A stretch of 64,000 nt of DNA from contig NC_050099.1 of NCBI RefSeq assembly GCF_902167145.1, forward strand, positions 64,684,942-64,748,941, read 5' to 3'. This DNA is from Zea mays. Its lineage: Eukaryota; Streptophyta; Magnoliopsida; Poales; Poaceae. The position numbers and the translations under genes are program-made. The notes beneath the pieces were generated by a model. The model did not search any database. It worked only from the letters and a program-made list of their open reading frames with translations, and was not told the DNA's origin. Shown piece by piece: positions 11,034-22,319 of the stretch. Every line of letters begins with the position of its first letter. Positions within the stretch are counted from its first letter, which is position 1.

Positions 11034-11336
11034 CAGGCATTTAGTCGATGCCATTCTCCATATAAGTCCCAAACAGAGAATAGGGATGAGGTAGTCAAGA
11101 TTGTAGGCGCTAGTGCTCAACTACTAGCATCTATAGATATGGACACAAGTCCAAATTTAGTGCTACTCGGCACCATCGATATCACTAGGGAAAACAAATA
11201 CATCAAAGAGATCCACTTCCCAATAGTACTCGAAGATAGTTCATTGACTTGACACTCTCTAAGAGGTTCATACAAAATACATTATCTCTAAGAGTGAAAC
11301 CTACGATACTCATATCGTGTTGTTTAGGACTAAACA
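11034..11336. other. Captured or unassigned sequence in CACTA
   Basis: Mixed composition with a plus-strand open frame to about 11249 (IVGASAQLLASIDMDTSP...) that I do not recognise. It may be part of the same captured block as the ORF to its right. Confidence 0.3.
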
Positions 11337-11870
11337 TCAACAACCCCTTGACTGGTCGCTATCATACTCAATTCCAAAATATTTTTCCAATATGTCGGCT
11401 TGAGTAAGGAGATCTGGGCTTGGGAGTTCCTCCAAATCATCTGCAGCTTCATCATCTTCAGCATATTGCAGGGCTTCATCTTGAATAATTTTAGCCCTCT
11501 TGGAGTCAGCATACTTTTTGATGGACAGAGCACACTTCTCAAGCATGTCGCATACATCTCCAATTTGAAACAAAGTGGTCTTAAGTGTGTACACTGATTC
11601 CGGTTCACTAGTATCTACAACCCCATCAGTCACTAGACTGCGAATGATGTCAACATGTGTCTCGATGACTCGAACTGAGCTCTCAACCATGTCAAGTGGC
11701 TCTTTTTCCATCTCTGAAACTGAAAATGACCAAGTCTCACAATCAAAATTGAGATCGCAACAAAGGCAGGGATCAGAGGGAAAACAAGGATGTGGCTTAT
11801 AGGGCAAAAAGAAGGGTCCAAATAACATTGTCATGGCTATGAACAAGTCAAAGATGGGAGATAAGAACAA
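11337..11870 (-). CDS. Unidentified 177-aa ORF inside the CACTA element
   Basis: I do not recognise it. From residue 53 (MEKEPLDMVESSV) it reads like an ordinary acidic, helix-rich protein: charged heptad-like segments, a CDMLEKCALSIKKYADSK stretch, then an acidic EDDEAADDLEELPSPD tail and LEKYFGIEYDSD near the end. Residues 1-50 are hydrophobic and Cys/Pro-rich and may not be coding. Its position between two transposase genes suggests a captured host exon, or a third element gene. It lies 1.1 kb upstream of the leftward gene and in the same direction. Confidence 0.4.
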   Translation of the reverse strand: MFLSPIFDLFIAMTMLFGPFFLPYKPHPCFPSDPCLCCDLNFDCETWSFSVSEMEKEPLDMVESSVRVIETHVDIIRSLVTDGVVDTSEPESVYTLKTTLFQIGDVCDMLEKCALSIKKYADSKRAKIIQDEALQYAEDDEAADDLEELPSPDLLTQADILEKYFGIEYDSDQSRGC

Positions 11871-12289
11871 GTCTTATAACATAGGGTTGGGAAGCAAAGA
11901 TAGGTATTCAAAAAACTTAGAAGGGAGATAAGAACAAGTCTTATAACATAGGGAGATAATAACATTGTCATGGCTATGTACTTCCATGATGTATGTGGCC
12001 ATAAGCACATTTGGCCTAATGATTATCAAACAAAGATAGGTAGTCAAAAACACTAAAAATAGACTTCATTCGAAGGATACTAACACCTTAATGGTATACA
12101 AACATTTAATCAATAGGGATAAAAGAAATAAAAAAACTGATACATGAGAAGTAATTGACAACCAAACAATAAGCAATAAGCATATTGACAATATATGTAA
12201 GTGAAAACGCCAACAGTAATTAATCTAAGCACTGATAATCAGGGATAGCCATCGATTGGGCAGAATGCATATACACAATTTGTCAATAT
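11871..12289. repeat. Duplicated AT-rich segment in CACTA
   Basis: The block GGGAGATAAGAACAAGTCTT plus the following TATAACATAGGG occurs at about 11858 and 11922, and AACATTGTCATGGCTATG occurs at about 11825 and 11960, so a segment of roughly 65-135 bp has been locally duplicated. No gene is seen. Confidence 0.6.
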
Positions 12290-12515
12290 GCACTTATGAA
12301 ATATACACAATGAAATACTCCAAGTACTTGAACTGAAATATACACAATGAAATACACAATTCTGCTTGGCTCTTGAACTGAAATAAGAATGCATATACAC
12401 AATTTGTAGAACATTGCTTGCTTGTAGCCAATGGAACCTGAACATTGCTTGCTTGTAGCCAATAGAACATTGCTTGCTTGTAGCCAATGGAACCTGAACA
12501 TTGCTTGAACTGAAT
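12290..12515. repeat. Short tandem repeats in CACTA
   Basis: There are two runs. Near 12298-12400, ATACACAATGAAATAC-type units recur. From 12410 to about 12510 there are three to four copies of GAACATTGCTTGCTTGTAGC followed by CAATGGAACCT, with units of about 29 and 39 bp. Non-coding. Confidence 0.75.
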
Positions 12516-12574
12516 TAAGAGCTCGGGGGAGAAGAAATGGAACCTGAACTTCGACCTTATCGAGAGGAAGAAGA

Positions 12575-12900
12575 CAGAGCTCGTGGACGGCGGCGCTTGG
12601 GCTCGGGGACGGCGGGCGCTCGGGCTCGGTGAAGGGGACGGCGGCGCTCGGGCTTGATGAAGGGGACGGCGTTGCTCGGGCGCTCGGGGACGGCGGCGCT
12701 CGGGCTCGGGGACGAGGACGGCGGGGCTCGAGCTCGGTGAAGGGGACAGCGACGCTCGGGCTCGGTGAAGGGGACGGCGTTGCTCGGGCGCTCGGGGACG
12801 GCGGCGCTCGAGCTCGGGGACGGGGACGGCGGCGCTCGAGCTCGGGGACGGGGACGGCGGCGCTCGGGTTCGTGCTCGGCGACGGGGCACGGCGGCAGCC
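12575..12900. repeat. GC-rich tandem repeat between the CACTA genes
   Basis: Variants of the GGACGGCGGCGCTCGGGCTC unit, about 24-45 bp long, repeat roughly ten times. Long open frames on both strands here (Arg/Pro/Ala/Gly-rich) follow from the composition and are not credible genes. It may be a CpG-rich 5' region of the rightward gene. Confidence 0.75.
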
Positions 12901-12974
12901 TAGCGGCGCAACTGTGTCAGCTCGGGCGGGAAGAGTTAGGGTTCCTGCCGACCAACGAGCCTTTTATATTGTAA

Positions 12975-13135
12975 AGAATCCCAGGCGGATATTTAGTAAA
13001 ACCGCCTGTGATAGACAACATCACATGCGGTTGTTCATTCCGACCGCCTGTGATAAATTAACTTCACAAGCGGTCGACTTAAAAAACCGCCTGTGATGTT
13101 ATCTATCACAAGCAGTTTTGCTAAATATCAGCATG
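12975..13135. promoter_or_regulatory. Internal cluster of CACTA subterminal-type motifs upstream of TNPD
   Basis: Six to eight copies of the AACCGCCTGTGAT / ATCACAGGCGGTT motif, some with one or two changes, occur here, about 4.2 kb from the nearest element end. They sit 15-175 bp upstream of a TATA box that points at the transposase gene. If the motif is bound by the TnpA-like protein, this would be an operator for the transposase promoter (inference). Confidence 0.7.
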
Positions 13136-13149
13136 TGATGTGTGTACAC

Positions 13150-13157
13150 TATAAAAG
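13150..13157 (+). promoter_or_regulatory. TATA box of the TNPD transposase gene
   Basis: TATAAAAG followed by GGCTAGCC lies 422 bases upstream of the transposase ATG. The intervening leader is AT-rich with a possible 5'UTR intron. Its placement right after the motif cluster makes it the likely core promoter. Confidence 0.65.
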
Positions 13158-13578
13158 GGCTAGCCCCCCACGGGTTCCAGAACCCTAACTCGCAGAACCC
13201 TAATTCACAGCACTGTAGCGGCGGCGGTTTTTTTTTGAGATCTACAGGGAGAAGGTTTTGTTTTTGAGTTTATTGATTGATTTCAATAGTTTATGCATAT
13301 ATATGATCTCCATTTGTTTTCTTTCTCATTTTGATGCGATTTTTTGCCTCAATTTTGTAATATAGAACGAATTTGAAGAAAAGCTTTGGAATTCAAGATT
13401 TGGACTTATAATAGTTGATCTAGTTTAAAGATTCTTTAAAAACACAATTGTCTCACCTCAAGGTATCTATTGTTGCAATGTTTGTTTCATTTTCATACAT
13501 ATCAATTTGTTTCATGTTTTATGGATGAATTCAATTAATTAATGATTTTATTGATGTTAATCAATATAAGGATAGGTA

Positions 13579-16500
13579 ATGGACCGAGGTTGGATGTACA
13601 ATGTGCCAAGACCACATCCGTCGTATATTCGAAATTTGAGAAGCTTTATTGAAGCGGCCAAAAAGCACGCGAATTTGCGAAAGAGCAAGGAGATATTATG
13701 TCTGTGCATCGATTGTGATAATAAGATAGCTTGGAGAGATACAGGAGTAATCCAATCACATCTGCTAAAAAGAGGGTTTAAAAACAATTACACGATATGG
13801 TCAGAACATGGTGAGTTGGATCCGTGTGAAGTGCTTGGTAATGACGAGAGAGTTGTCGGAATTTTAGATCTTAAAGTTGATGGTAAAGTGGATAATGTGG
13901 ATGCTAATCAAGATTTTGAAGAATTTGATTGCGAAGAGATGTTGCGCCATATGGAACCAGAAATGTTGAGTTCTGTGGGATCGCAGAAAGGGCTATCTAA
14001 AATGGAGGGACTGGAAAGTGCTTCAAAAGAACCTTTATATGATGAATCAAAGGGTTGTGACAAAGAGTTTACTACACTGCGTACAGTTCTAGAACTTCTG
14101 AAGTTGAAGGCTAGCGCCGGATGGTCTGATACTAGCTTCATAGATCTTTTGAATTTTTTGTCCCAATTACTACCAAAACCTAACAAACTACCAACAAGCA
14201 CTTATAAAGCGAAGAAGCTTATATCTCCCATAGCTCTGGGTGTGCAAAAAATTCATGCATGTCCGAACCATTGTATTCTGTATCGTGGCGATTTTGAGAA
14301 CGCATCAAGATGCCCAGTTTGCAATGTCAGTCGATACAAGAAGAGCTACAATCAAGACTGTGTAAAAAAATTCCCGAAGAAAAATAAAAACAAGAAATCC
14401 ACTATTGGACCTGAAAGTGACGATGACACTTTTGATGACATGGATGGGAAAAAGAAGTCAAAGAACCCAGCTTTGGTGATGTGGTATCTTCCAGTAATTG
14501 ATCGCTTAAAACGTTTGTTCTCAAATCCTAGGGAGGCTGAGCTTATGCGTTGGCATGCTGAAAATTGCAAGCAGAATAACAAACAGATTCGACACCCTGC
14601 TGATGCATCACAATGGAAAAATTTCGATCTTATGTATCCTGAGTTTGCCAAAGAAACCAGAAATGTAAGATTTGCTTTGGGTACAGACGGAATGAATCCA
14701 TTTGGTGAAAAAAGAAGTGTACATAGCACCTGGCCCGTGACTTTAACGATGTACAACCTTCCATCATGGCTGTGTCACAAAAGAAAGTACATTATGTTGA
14801 CTATTCTTATTCAAGGTCCGAAATCAGCTGGTGTTGATATTGATGTGTTCCTATAACCTCTTATGGAAGATATGACAAAGCTCTGGAATGAAGGCGTTAG
14901 AATATGGGATGAGTATTGCCATGAGTATTTCAACTTAAGAGCAATTATATTTGTTACCATCCATGATTCTCCCGGTGGCGCCACACTATCAGGGCAAAAG
15001 ACTAAAGGAAAGAATGGTTGTGTAGTGTGCGTCGATGGAACTGCTTCCATGTACCTTAAATCATCCAAGAAGTTGGTGTTCATGGGACACAGACGGTTCT
15101 TGATGAAGCAGCATAAGTACCGAAAGATGAAAGCGGAATTTAACAATCAACTGGAAAGTGAAGGTGCACCAAAGCCTTATAGTGGGAAACTTGTTTTTGA
15201 AATTGTAAAGAACATTCATGTTGTATTCGGAAAGGGAAAAAACAAAGGAGAAAAGAGAAAGAGAACTGACCCTTCAACTTACACAACTTTCAAGAAGCAA
15301 TCAATTTTTTTCAAGTACCTCCCATACTGGAAGGATATGGAAATTTGCCACAGCATTGATTTGATGCATGTAACAAAAAATGTTTTTGACAGCATCATTG
15401 GAACCTTGCTGGGCATGCCGAGTAAGACAAAAGACGGACTCAAATCACGCAATGATCTAGTAGATCTTCAAATCAGACCGGAACTTCATCCAGTGGATAG
15501 TGGAAAAGGGAAGCCTTACCTCCCCCCAGCTAGCTACAACTTGTCAGTTGAGGAGAGAACAAAGATTTGCAAATGTTTTCGTGGGGTCAAAGTGCCCACA
15601 GGTTTCTCATCCAATATCAGCAGACTAGTCAGGATGAAGGACTTGTCTCTATTTGGCTACAACTCTCATGACTGCCATGTGATGATGACGGTGTTCCTCC
15701 CAATTGCGGTAAGAGCCCTCGAAACAGAGCATGTCAAAGTTGTCATCACACGCTTGTGTTACTTTTTCAATGCGGTTTCACAAAAAGTAATAGCTTTAGA
15801 AGACTTGGACTATCTAAAGGCATACATCATCGAGACTATGTGCAAGCTTGAAATGTGTTTTCCTCCATCATTTTTTGATATGCAAGTACACCTAATCATA
15901 CATCTCGTGGATCAGATAAAAATATTAGGGCCATTATATTTACATCATATGTTTCAGTTGGAGCGATACCTGGGAGTACTAAAAGGTTATGTGCGAAATC
16001 GCGCTCACCCAGAGGGTTCAATCATGGAGGGATACACTATAGAAGAAGTGATTGAGAGCTGTATAGATTACATCAGTGATGGAACAATGATAGGTGTGCC
16101 TGTACCTAAACATGAGGGTAAACTATGTGGGAGAGGGAGAATGGGCAAGAAAACTTTTCGCGTTGAGGATTACAAGCTAGTACATTGTGCTCATGGTAGT
16201 GTACTACAACATCTCACGATAGCCGAGCCTTACATAGAGGAACACCTGGATGAGCTTCGTAAAGAAAATCAGAACCGCACAAAGGACTGGATCATGAGGG
16301 AGCACAAACATCGTTTCAGCGAATGGTTAATGGACAAAAATATCCCATTCGGAGACTCTTTGGAAGAGAAAACAATGAAGAATTTGGCTTCTGGGCCATC
16401 GTGTTTTGTGACATCATGGCAAGCATACGACATCAATGGGTACACATTCTACACTAAATCAAAAGACATGAAAAGTGTTGCACAAAATAGCGGTGTTCGT

Positions 16501-16941
16501 ATCGATGCTTTTGACCTACATGGACAGAAGACCACATATTTTGGATTCATAGAGGAAATATGGGAACTAGATTATGGCCCAAGCATGAAAATACCCTTAT
16601 TTAAGTGCCAATGGGTACAACATCTCGTGGGGGTGATAGTGGATAACTACGGACTCACACTGGTAGACTTAAAGAAAGTAGGATATAAAGATGACCCGTG
16701 GGTTCTCGCTGAATGTGTTGCACAAGTGTTCTATGTACTCGATCCAGCAGATGAGAAGATGCATGTAGTTATTTCTGGAAAGCAAAAAATTGTTGGAGTT
16801 GAGAATGTGGGAGACCAAGATGAGGAATACAATAAGTATGAAGAGATGTTCGTCTTTAACGGTCCAGAGAGAATCAAGCGTGTGGAAAAGAAAATTGATA
16901 AGAACTTAAAGCCATACATGCGGAAAAATGGTAGTTCATGA
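13579..16941 (+). pseudogene. TNPD/TNP2-type CACTA transposase, one in-frame stop
   Basis: It is a single exon. N-terminal residues 1-80 match the transposase-associated domain (MDRGWMY..., C-x-C-x-x-C near 45-50, then W-x-x-H-GE). From about residue 290 comes the Transposase_21 domain (PF02992-like): RLFSNPREAELMRWH, FALGTDGMNPFG and LPSWLCHKRKYIML, then across the stop LRAIIFVTIHDSPGGATLSG and SIDLMHVTKNVFDSI. A DUF4218-like segment (LPIAVRAL...FQLERYLGVLKGYVRN) and a DUF4216-like segment (FGFIEEIWELDY...) follow. A TAA at 14854-14856 interrupts the frame after VDIDVFL; the next codons continue the domain in the same frame. Total length of about 1120 codons is normal. The protein would cut at the element ends. 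Confidence 0.92.
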
Positions 16942-17164
16942 AAAATTGTATGAATCAAATTGTATTTGTTATCATGTATGATCGACTATGAATTGTGGTT
17001 GCCAATTAATTTAAAATCTCTCTAGTTATCTATGTGTGCTATTATAATTCATTTAAATTGTATTTGCATATTATTGTTAAAAATTAAATATTAATTCATT
17101 TAAATTGTATTTGCATATTTTTGTTAAAAATTAAAATTATTTTCATATTTAAATTGTATTTTCA

Positions 17165-17350
17165 TTTTTTTACAATCACAGGCGGTTTTTCCTTAGGGTC
17201 CGTTTGTGAAAAGGATAGAGCACCACAGGCGGTCCTAAACAAAAACCGCTTGTGATACTATTACATCACAGGCGTACCGAACCGCCTGGGACATCACAGG
17301 CGGTTTTCTAACCGAACCGCCTGTGATGTAAAAAGCCTACCGCTTGTATA
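17165..17350. repeat. Right subterminal repeat array of the CACTA element
   Basis: At least seven copies of ATCACAGGCGGTT or its reverse complement occur, including the near-palindromic pair at 17277-17330. The array mirrors the one at the left end. The 16942-17164 stretch before it is AT-rich 3'UTR-like sequence with a duplicated TTCATTTAAATTGTATTTGC unit. Confidence 0.85.
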
Positions 17351-17369
17351 GAACCAAATTGTACTAGTG

Positions 17370-18418
17370 TAGCGATGGATGTTTTATATTCTTTTATTAC
17401 GTGGACGTGCTAGCTATGGCACTTTGACATGGCTCTTTGGGGCTTTAGCTCGGACTCATCGTGAAGCCTCATCAAATCTCTACTACACTATGTTTATAGT
17501 GTGAACGTCCACGTTGAGCATGGTGAAGCATGCCCCCGCCACGACTATCCTCTTCTCGTGGCCGCAATCTCTGTCGCCCTGGCTCTCCTCTTTCCCGCAA
17601 ACCTCACGGCTGCAATCCCAGCCGCCCCTAATCTCCTCTCTCTCCTCGCCCTAGATCGTCGTCCCCACTCTCCTCTCTCCCGCAAACCAAGCGGCTGCAA
17701 TCCCAGCTGCCCCCAATCTCCTCTCGAATCGCCCCAGATCACCGCACTCCATGGAAGGCGCATGGTGCCCGGGCCGCAAATCTCGAATACCCCACGACCG
17801 CGCCCCAGGTCGCCGCCACGGCTCCACCGTGCCCTCGCCCCCGCCTCCGTCTGCTCTAGGGCCACGGCCAGAGAGGCCCCTCCCACCCCCGTGATGCTTG
17901 CCGCGCCAGCCGCCCCTGAGCGCATACGTCGTGATCACATCGCCTAGCAGAGCCCCCTCCCCCACCCCCGTGATGGACGCAGCGACAGTCGCGCAGCCGC
18001 CCCGCACGCGTATACGTCGTTGCATCCACTCTTCAGTCTCCTCCCTCCGTGATTCTCATAATTATTGCCTCCACCGTCGCCCCGCCCCTCCACGTTGTTG
18101 CGCCCCACCTCGCTGCCCACCGAGACCGAGGAGCGCTGATGCTGGCGCGAGATGTAGAGCTGTTGCCGCCTCGAAGCCCGATAGAAGCTGCCATCGAAGT
18201 CGCCTGTGACAGCAAACACATGTACAAGGTGTCGTAAGGAACCTACCATCCCAACATTTTATTGGATCACTACGTCAGAAGCATTCTATGGTGGCCGAAA
18301 TTGGAGAGTCAGTATGGCATTCAGAAGCATTCTAACTATTTTATATGGTTTTTGAACAAGTGAATGTTTGGACTGCGTTTTAATGTTGATCCTGTTTTGT
18401 TTTTTTGTCAGGCTAACA
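17370..18418. other. GC-rich unassigned sequence between CACTA and the nested LTR block
   Basis: It begins with the TAG target duplication. From about 17520 to 18235 it is C-rich with long open frames on both strands (17501-17947 plus, 17651-18025 minus) that read as Pro/Arg/Ala-rich low-complexity protein, so I do not call a gene. A short inverted pair, CGTGGACG (17400) and CGTCCACG (17506), flanks the first 110 bases. The last 60 bases become T-rich and end TTTTTTGTCAG|GCTAACA, which looks like a 3' splice site immediately before the solo LTR insertion. Confidence 0.4.
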
Positions 18419-18517
18419 TGTCGCACCAGAATTTGGAAGGCAAACCGAATGTGAAACATGTACGTGCCAAGATCAGAAACTCACGTACACAACGATTACA
18501 TAATTGGACATCATCAC

Positions 18518-19784
18518 TGAGAGCACCTAGAGGGGGGGGGGGGGTGAATAGGTGATCCTGTAAAACTTAAACTTATAGCCACAAAAACTTGTTAAGTGTT
18601 AGCACAATTATTGCCAAGTGGCTAGAGAGGAGTCTCAACAAAACACAATACCACAAGAGATCAAACACAGAGATGACACAGTGGTTTATCCCGTGGTTCG
18701 GCCAAGACCAACGCTTGCCTACTCCACGTTGTGGCGTCCCAACGGACGAGGGTTGCAATCAACCCCTCTCAAGCGGTCCAAAGACCCACTTGAATACCAC
18801 GGTGTTTTGCTTGCTTCTTCTCAATCCCGTTTGCGAGGAATCTCCACAACTTGGAGCCTCTCGCCCTTACAATTTAAGTTCACAAAGAAACACAGAGCAA
18901 GGGTGGGAATGAGCAACGCACACAAGACTTCAAAAGATCAGAGCAACAACACGCACACAAGCAGCAGCAAGAGCTCGCAACACAACTCAACGAGTTCACA
19001 ACTCCACAAGAGCTCTATATGCTATCACAATGAAACGAACGCGTGAGATCGATGTCTTGGTGCTTAGAAATGTTGTAGGAATGCTTGGTATCCTCCTCCA
19101 TGCGCCTAGGGGTCCCTTTTATAGCCCCAAGGCAGCTAGGAGCCGTTGAGAACAAATCTGGAAGGCCATCCTTGCCTTCTGTCGTCGGGCGCACCGGACA
19201 GTCCGGTGTACACCGGACACTGTCCGGTGCCCGATTTCTTTCCTTAAACGGCGCAGCCGACCGTTGCCGACCGTTGCAGATCTGGCGCACCGGACAGTCC
19301 GGTGCACACCGGACAGTCCGGTGCCTCCTTCCGACCGTTGGCCAGACCACGTGTCGCGCGCAGATTCCGCGGCCGACCGTTGGCTCGGCCGACCGTTGGC
19401 TCACCGGACAGTCCGGTGCACACCGGACAATCCGGTGAATTTTAGCCGTACGCCGTCGGCAAATTCCCGAGAGCGGCGTCTTCAGGTCGAGGCAGCCTGG
19501 CGCACCGGACACTGTCCGGTGCACCACCGGACAGTCCGGTGCCCCAGACCGAAACAGCCTTTTGGCTGTACACAGCCAACTCTTCTTTTCTTTTCTTCTT
19601 TCTGTTTCTAACACTTAGACAAGTATATTAGTACACAAAACCAATGTACTAAGGCTTAGAAACATACCTTTACTCATGATTTGCACTTTGTTCATCCATG
19701 GGCATAGATTCACATTTAAGCACTTGTGTTTGCACTCAATCACCAAAATACTTAGAAATGGCCCAAGGGCACATTTCCCTTTCA
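18518..19784 (-). repeat. 3' LTR of the nested Copia element
   Basis: This 1267-bp LTR starts TGAGAGCACCTAGAGG and ends CCCTTTCA on the plus strand. It holds several CACCGGACAGTCCGGTG palindromes (19193-19545) and a minus-strand TATA box (TATAAAAG, 19116-19123). The poly-G run near 18532 is six bases longer than in the partner. Confidence 0.95.
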
Positions 19785-20572
19785 ATCTCCCCCTTTTTGG
19801 TGATTTATGCCAACACAACATAAAGCAACTAGAACAAGTGCAAAATCACTTCAAATAAACCTCAAATTTATTTTGATTCATTTTTGGCATATATGGATCA
19901 TCCTTTGCCACCACTTGGTTTGTTTTTGCAAATCAAACTCAAATCTCTATCTCTAAGTCAAACACACATGTTGAAGCATAAAGAGAGTCATTCCAAAAGA
20001 GATTGATCAAAGATTTCAAAAACTCCCCCTATTTCCCATAATCAATACTTCTCCCCACAAGAAGCCAACTTTTGACGAAAGAGACAATGCAAGAGTTTTG
20101 AACAAACCAAAAGCTCTATCCTACTATTTTCAAAATCTCTCAAGTGGTAGCTGATTCATTTATTGCTTTGGCCTTTATTTTCTCCCCCTTTGGCATCAAG
20201 CACCAAAACGGAATCAACTTTGGCCCTTTAATCCCATTGCCTCACCAAAATCTTCAATTAAGAGCAAATGGCAATAAGAGTTCATGAGATGAACTTGGAA
20301 TTAGTTACCCTCTCATCGGAGTGCAGTGGAAGTCTTTCATGGTCCAAGTCCACCTTTTCCTTTTCAATTCTCCTTTGAGACTAAATCAAGCAAACTCAAG
20401 CATATGATTAGTCTCAAAGGGTCAAGTTGTAACACATCTCCCCCTAAACATGTGCATCACTTTGCAACGGACTTGTGAGGTCCGGGGAGGGTTTGTACAA
20501 CTTGAGCACCACAACAAGCAACAAAATGCAGAATGAACATGATCAAAGGCATAAACACATGTATGCTATAAT
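19785..20572 (-). other. Copia 3' untranslated region and polypurine tract
   Basis: Read on the minus strand, a purine run AAAAAGGGGGAGAT (19785-19798) abuts the 3' LTR and serves as the plus-strand primer. The stretch between it and the pol stop at 20573 is AT-rich with further CT-rich tracts on the plus strand (AACTCCCCCT near 20020, TCTCCCCCTTTGG near 20180, TCTCCCCCTAAACATG near 20440), that is, secondary purine tracts on the coding strand. No ORF. Confidence 0.75.
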
Positions 20573-22319
20573 TCAATCCAAGTTCCACGAATCTAAGACA
20601 TTTAACTCACTACGCAGCCTGCAAAAGGTCTTCTCATCTAGAGGCTTGGTAAAGATATCGGCTAGCTGGTTCTCGGTGCTAACATGAAACACTTCGATAT
20701 CTCCCTTTTGCTGGTGGTCTCTCAAAAAGTGATGCCTGATGTCTATGTGCTTTGTGCGGCTGTGCTCAACAGGATTTTCCGCCATGCGGATAGCACTCTC
20801 ATTATCACATAGGAGTGGGACTTTGCTCAGATTGTAGCCAAAGTCCCTGAGGGTTTGCCTCATCCAAAGTAGTTGCGCGCAACACTGTCCTGCGGCAACA
20901 TACTCGTCCTTAGCGGTGGATAGGGCAACGGAAGTTTGTTTCTTAGAGTTCCACGACACCAGGGACCTTCCTAAGAATTGGCACGTCCCTGATGTACTCT
21001 TCCTATCGACCTTACATCCAGCATAGTCGGAATCTGAATATCCAATCAAGTCAAAGGTAGACCCCTTTGGATACCAGAGCCCGAAGCAAGGCGTAGCAAC
21101 TAAATATCTAAGGATTCGCTTCACAGCCACTAAGTGACACTCCTTAGGATCGGATTGAAATCTAGCACACATGCATACACTAAGCATAATATCCGGTCTA
21201 CTAGCACATAAGTAAAGTAGTGACCCTATCATTGACCGGTATGCCTTTTGATCAACGGACTTACCTCCTTTGTTGAGGTCAGTGTGTCCGTCGGTCCCCA
21301 TCGGAGTCTTTGCGGGCTTGGCATCCTTCATCCCAAACCGCTTCAGCAAGTCTTGCGTGTACTTTGTTTGAGAGATGAAGGTCCCGTCCTTGAGTTGCTT
21401 CACTTGGAACCCAAGGAAGTAGTTCAACTCGCCCATCATTGACATTTCGAATTTCTGCGTCATCACCCTGCTAAACTCTTCACAAGACTTTTTATTAGTA
21501 GACCCAAATATTATGTCATCGACATAAATTTGGCACACAAACAAATCACCATCACATGTCTTAGTGAAAAGAGTTGAATCGGCTTTCCCAACCTTGAAAG
21601 CATTAGCAATTAAGAAATCTCTAAGGCATTCATACCATGCTCTTGGGGCTTGCTTAAGTCCATAGAGCGCCTTAGAGAGCTTACACACGTGGTCGGGGTA
21701 CCGTTCATCCTCGAAGCCAGGGGGTTGCTCCACGTACACCTCCTCCTTTATTGGCCCGTTGAGGAAAGCGCTCTTCACATCCATTTGAAACAACCTGAAA
21801 GAATGGTGAGCGGCATATGCTAGCAAGATACGAATGGACTCTAGCCTAGCCACAGGAGCAAAAGTCTCCTCAAAGTCCAAACCTGCGACTTGGGCATAAC
21901 CTTTTGCCACAAGTCGAGCCTTGTTCCGTGTCACCACCCCGTGCTCGTCCTGTTTGTTGCGGAACACCCACTTGGTTCCCACAATATTTTGCTTGGGACG
22001 AGGCACCAGTGTCCAAACTTCATTCCTCTTGAAGTTGTTGAGCTCCTCTTGCATGGCCAATACCCAGTCCGGATCTAGCAAGGCCTCTTCTACCCTGAAA
22101 GGCTCAATAGAAGAGACAAAGGAGTAATGTTCACAAAAATTAACTAATCGAGACCGAGTAGTTACTCCCTTGCTAATGTCACCAAGAATTTGATCGACGG
22201 GATGATCCCTTTGAATCATCGCTCGAACTTGGGTTGGAGGTGCTGGTTGCGCTTCTTCCTCTATCACATGATCATCTTGTGCTCCCCCTTGATCACACGA
22301 CTCCTGTTGATGAACCTGT
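20573..22319 (-). pseudogene. Copia pol: reverse transcriptase and RNase H
   Basis: The frame is open for 564 residues. The RVT_2 domain begins near [18 protein letters not shown] and includes the catalytic YVDDIIFGS. RNase H follows with SDSDYAG, then ALSTAKDEY, then CDNESAIRM, and the C-terminal [16 protein letters not shown] and ADIFTKPL blocks. In most Copia elements the second RNase H block reads STAEAEY; here the first, catalytic Glu is Lys. The N-terminal side is cut at 22320 by the Tekay-like element, and its continuation is at 34935. The protein copies the element's RNA inside the particle. Confidence 0.92.

Larger units (their letters stand above)
6174..17369. mobile_element. Complete CACTA (En/Spm superfamily) DNA transposon, 11.2 kb
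   Basis: The left end reads CACTACTACAGCAAACC and the right end, reverse complemented, CACTAGTACAATTTGG, sharing the CACTA-xx-ACA core. Both ends are flanked by the 3-bp target duplication TAG (6171-6173 and 17370-17372). Subterminal arrays of the CACAGGCGGTT motif in both orientations lie inside each end. Two divergent genes are present: a leftward TnpA/Ulp1-like gene (6697-10207) and a rightward TNPD transposase (13579-16941). Captured or low-complexity sequence fills the middle. The element is structurally complete but both genes carry premature stops, so it is probably not autonomous now. Confidence 0.95.

Noticed and set aside
12294..13096. Arg/Pro-rich and Gly/Ala-rich ORFs between the CACTA genes
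   Set aside because: They are translations of a GC-rich tandem repeat in overlapping frames on both strands.
17501..18249. Pro/Ala/Arg-rich ORFs in the GC-rich stretch after the CACTA element
   Set aside because: Several overlapping frames on both strands are open, none with a recognisable domain; composition is the simpler cause.
19015..19614. 199-aa ORF with HRTVRCAPDCPV repeats and its copy at 47647
   Set aside because: The repeated peptide is the translation of CACCGGACAGTCCGGTG palindromes in the Copia LTR.
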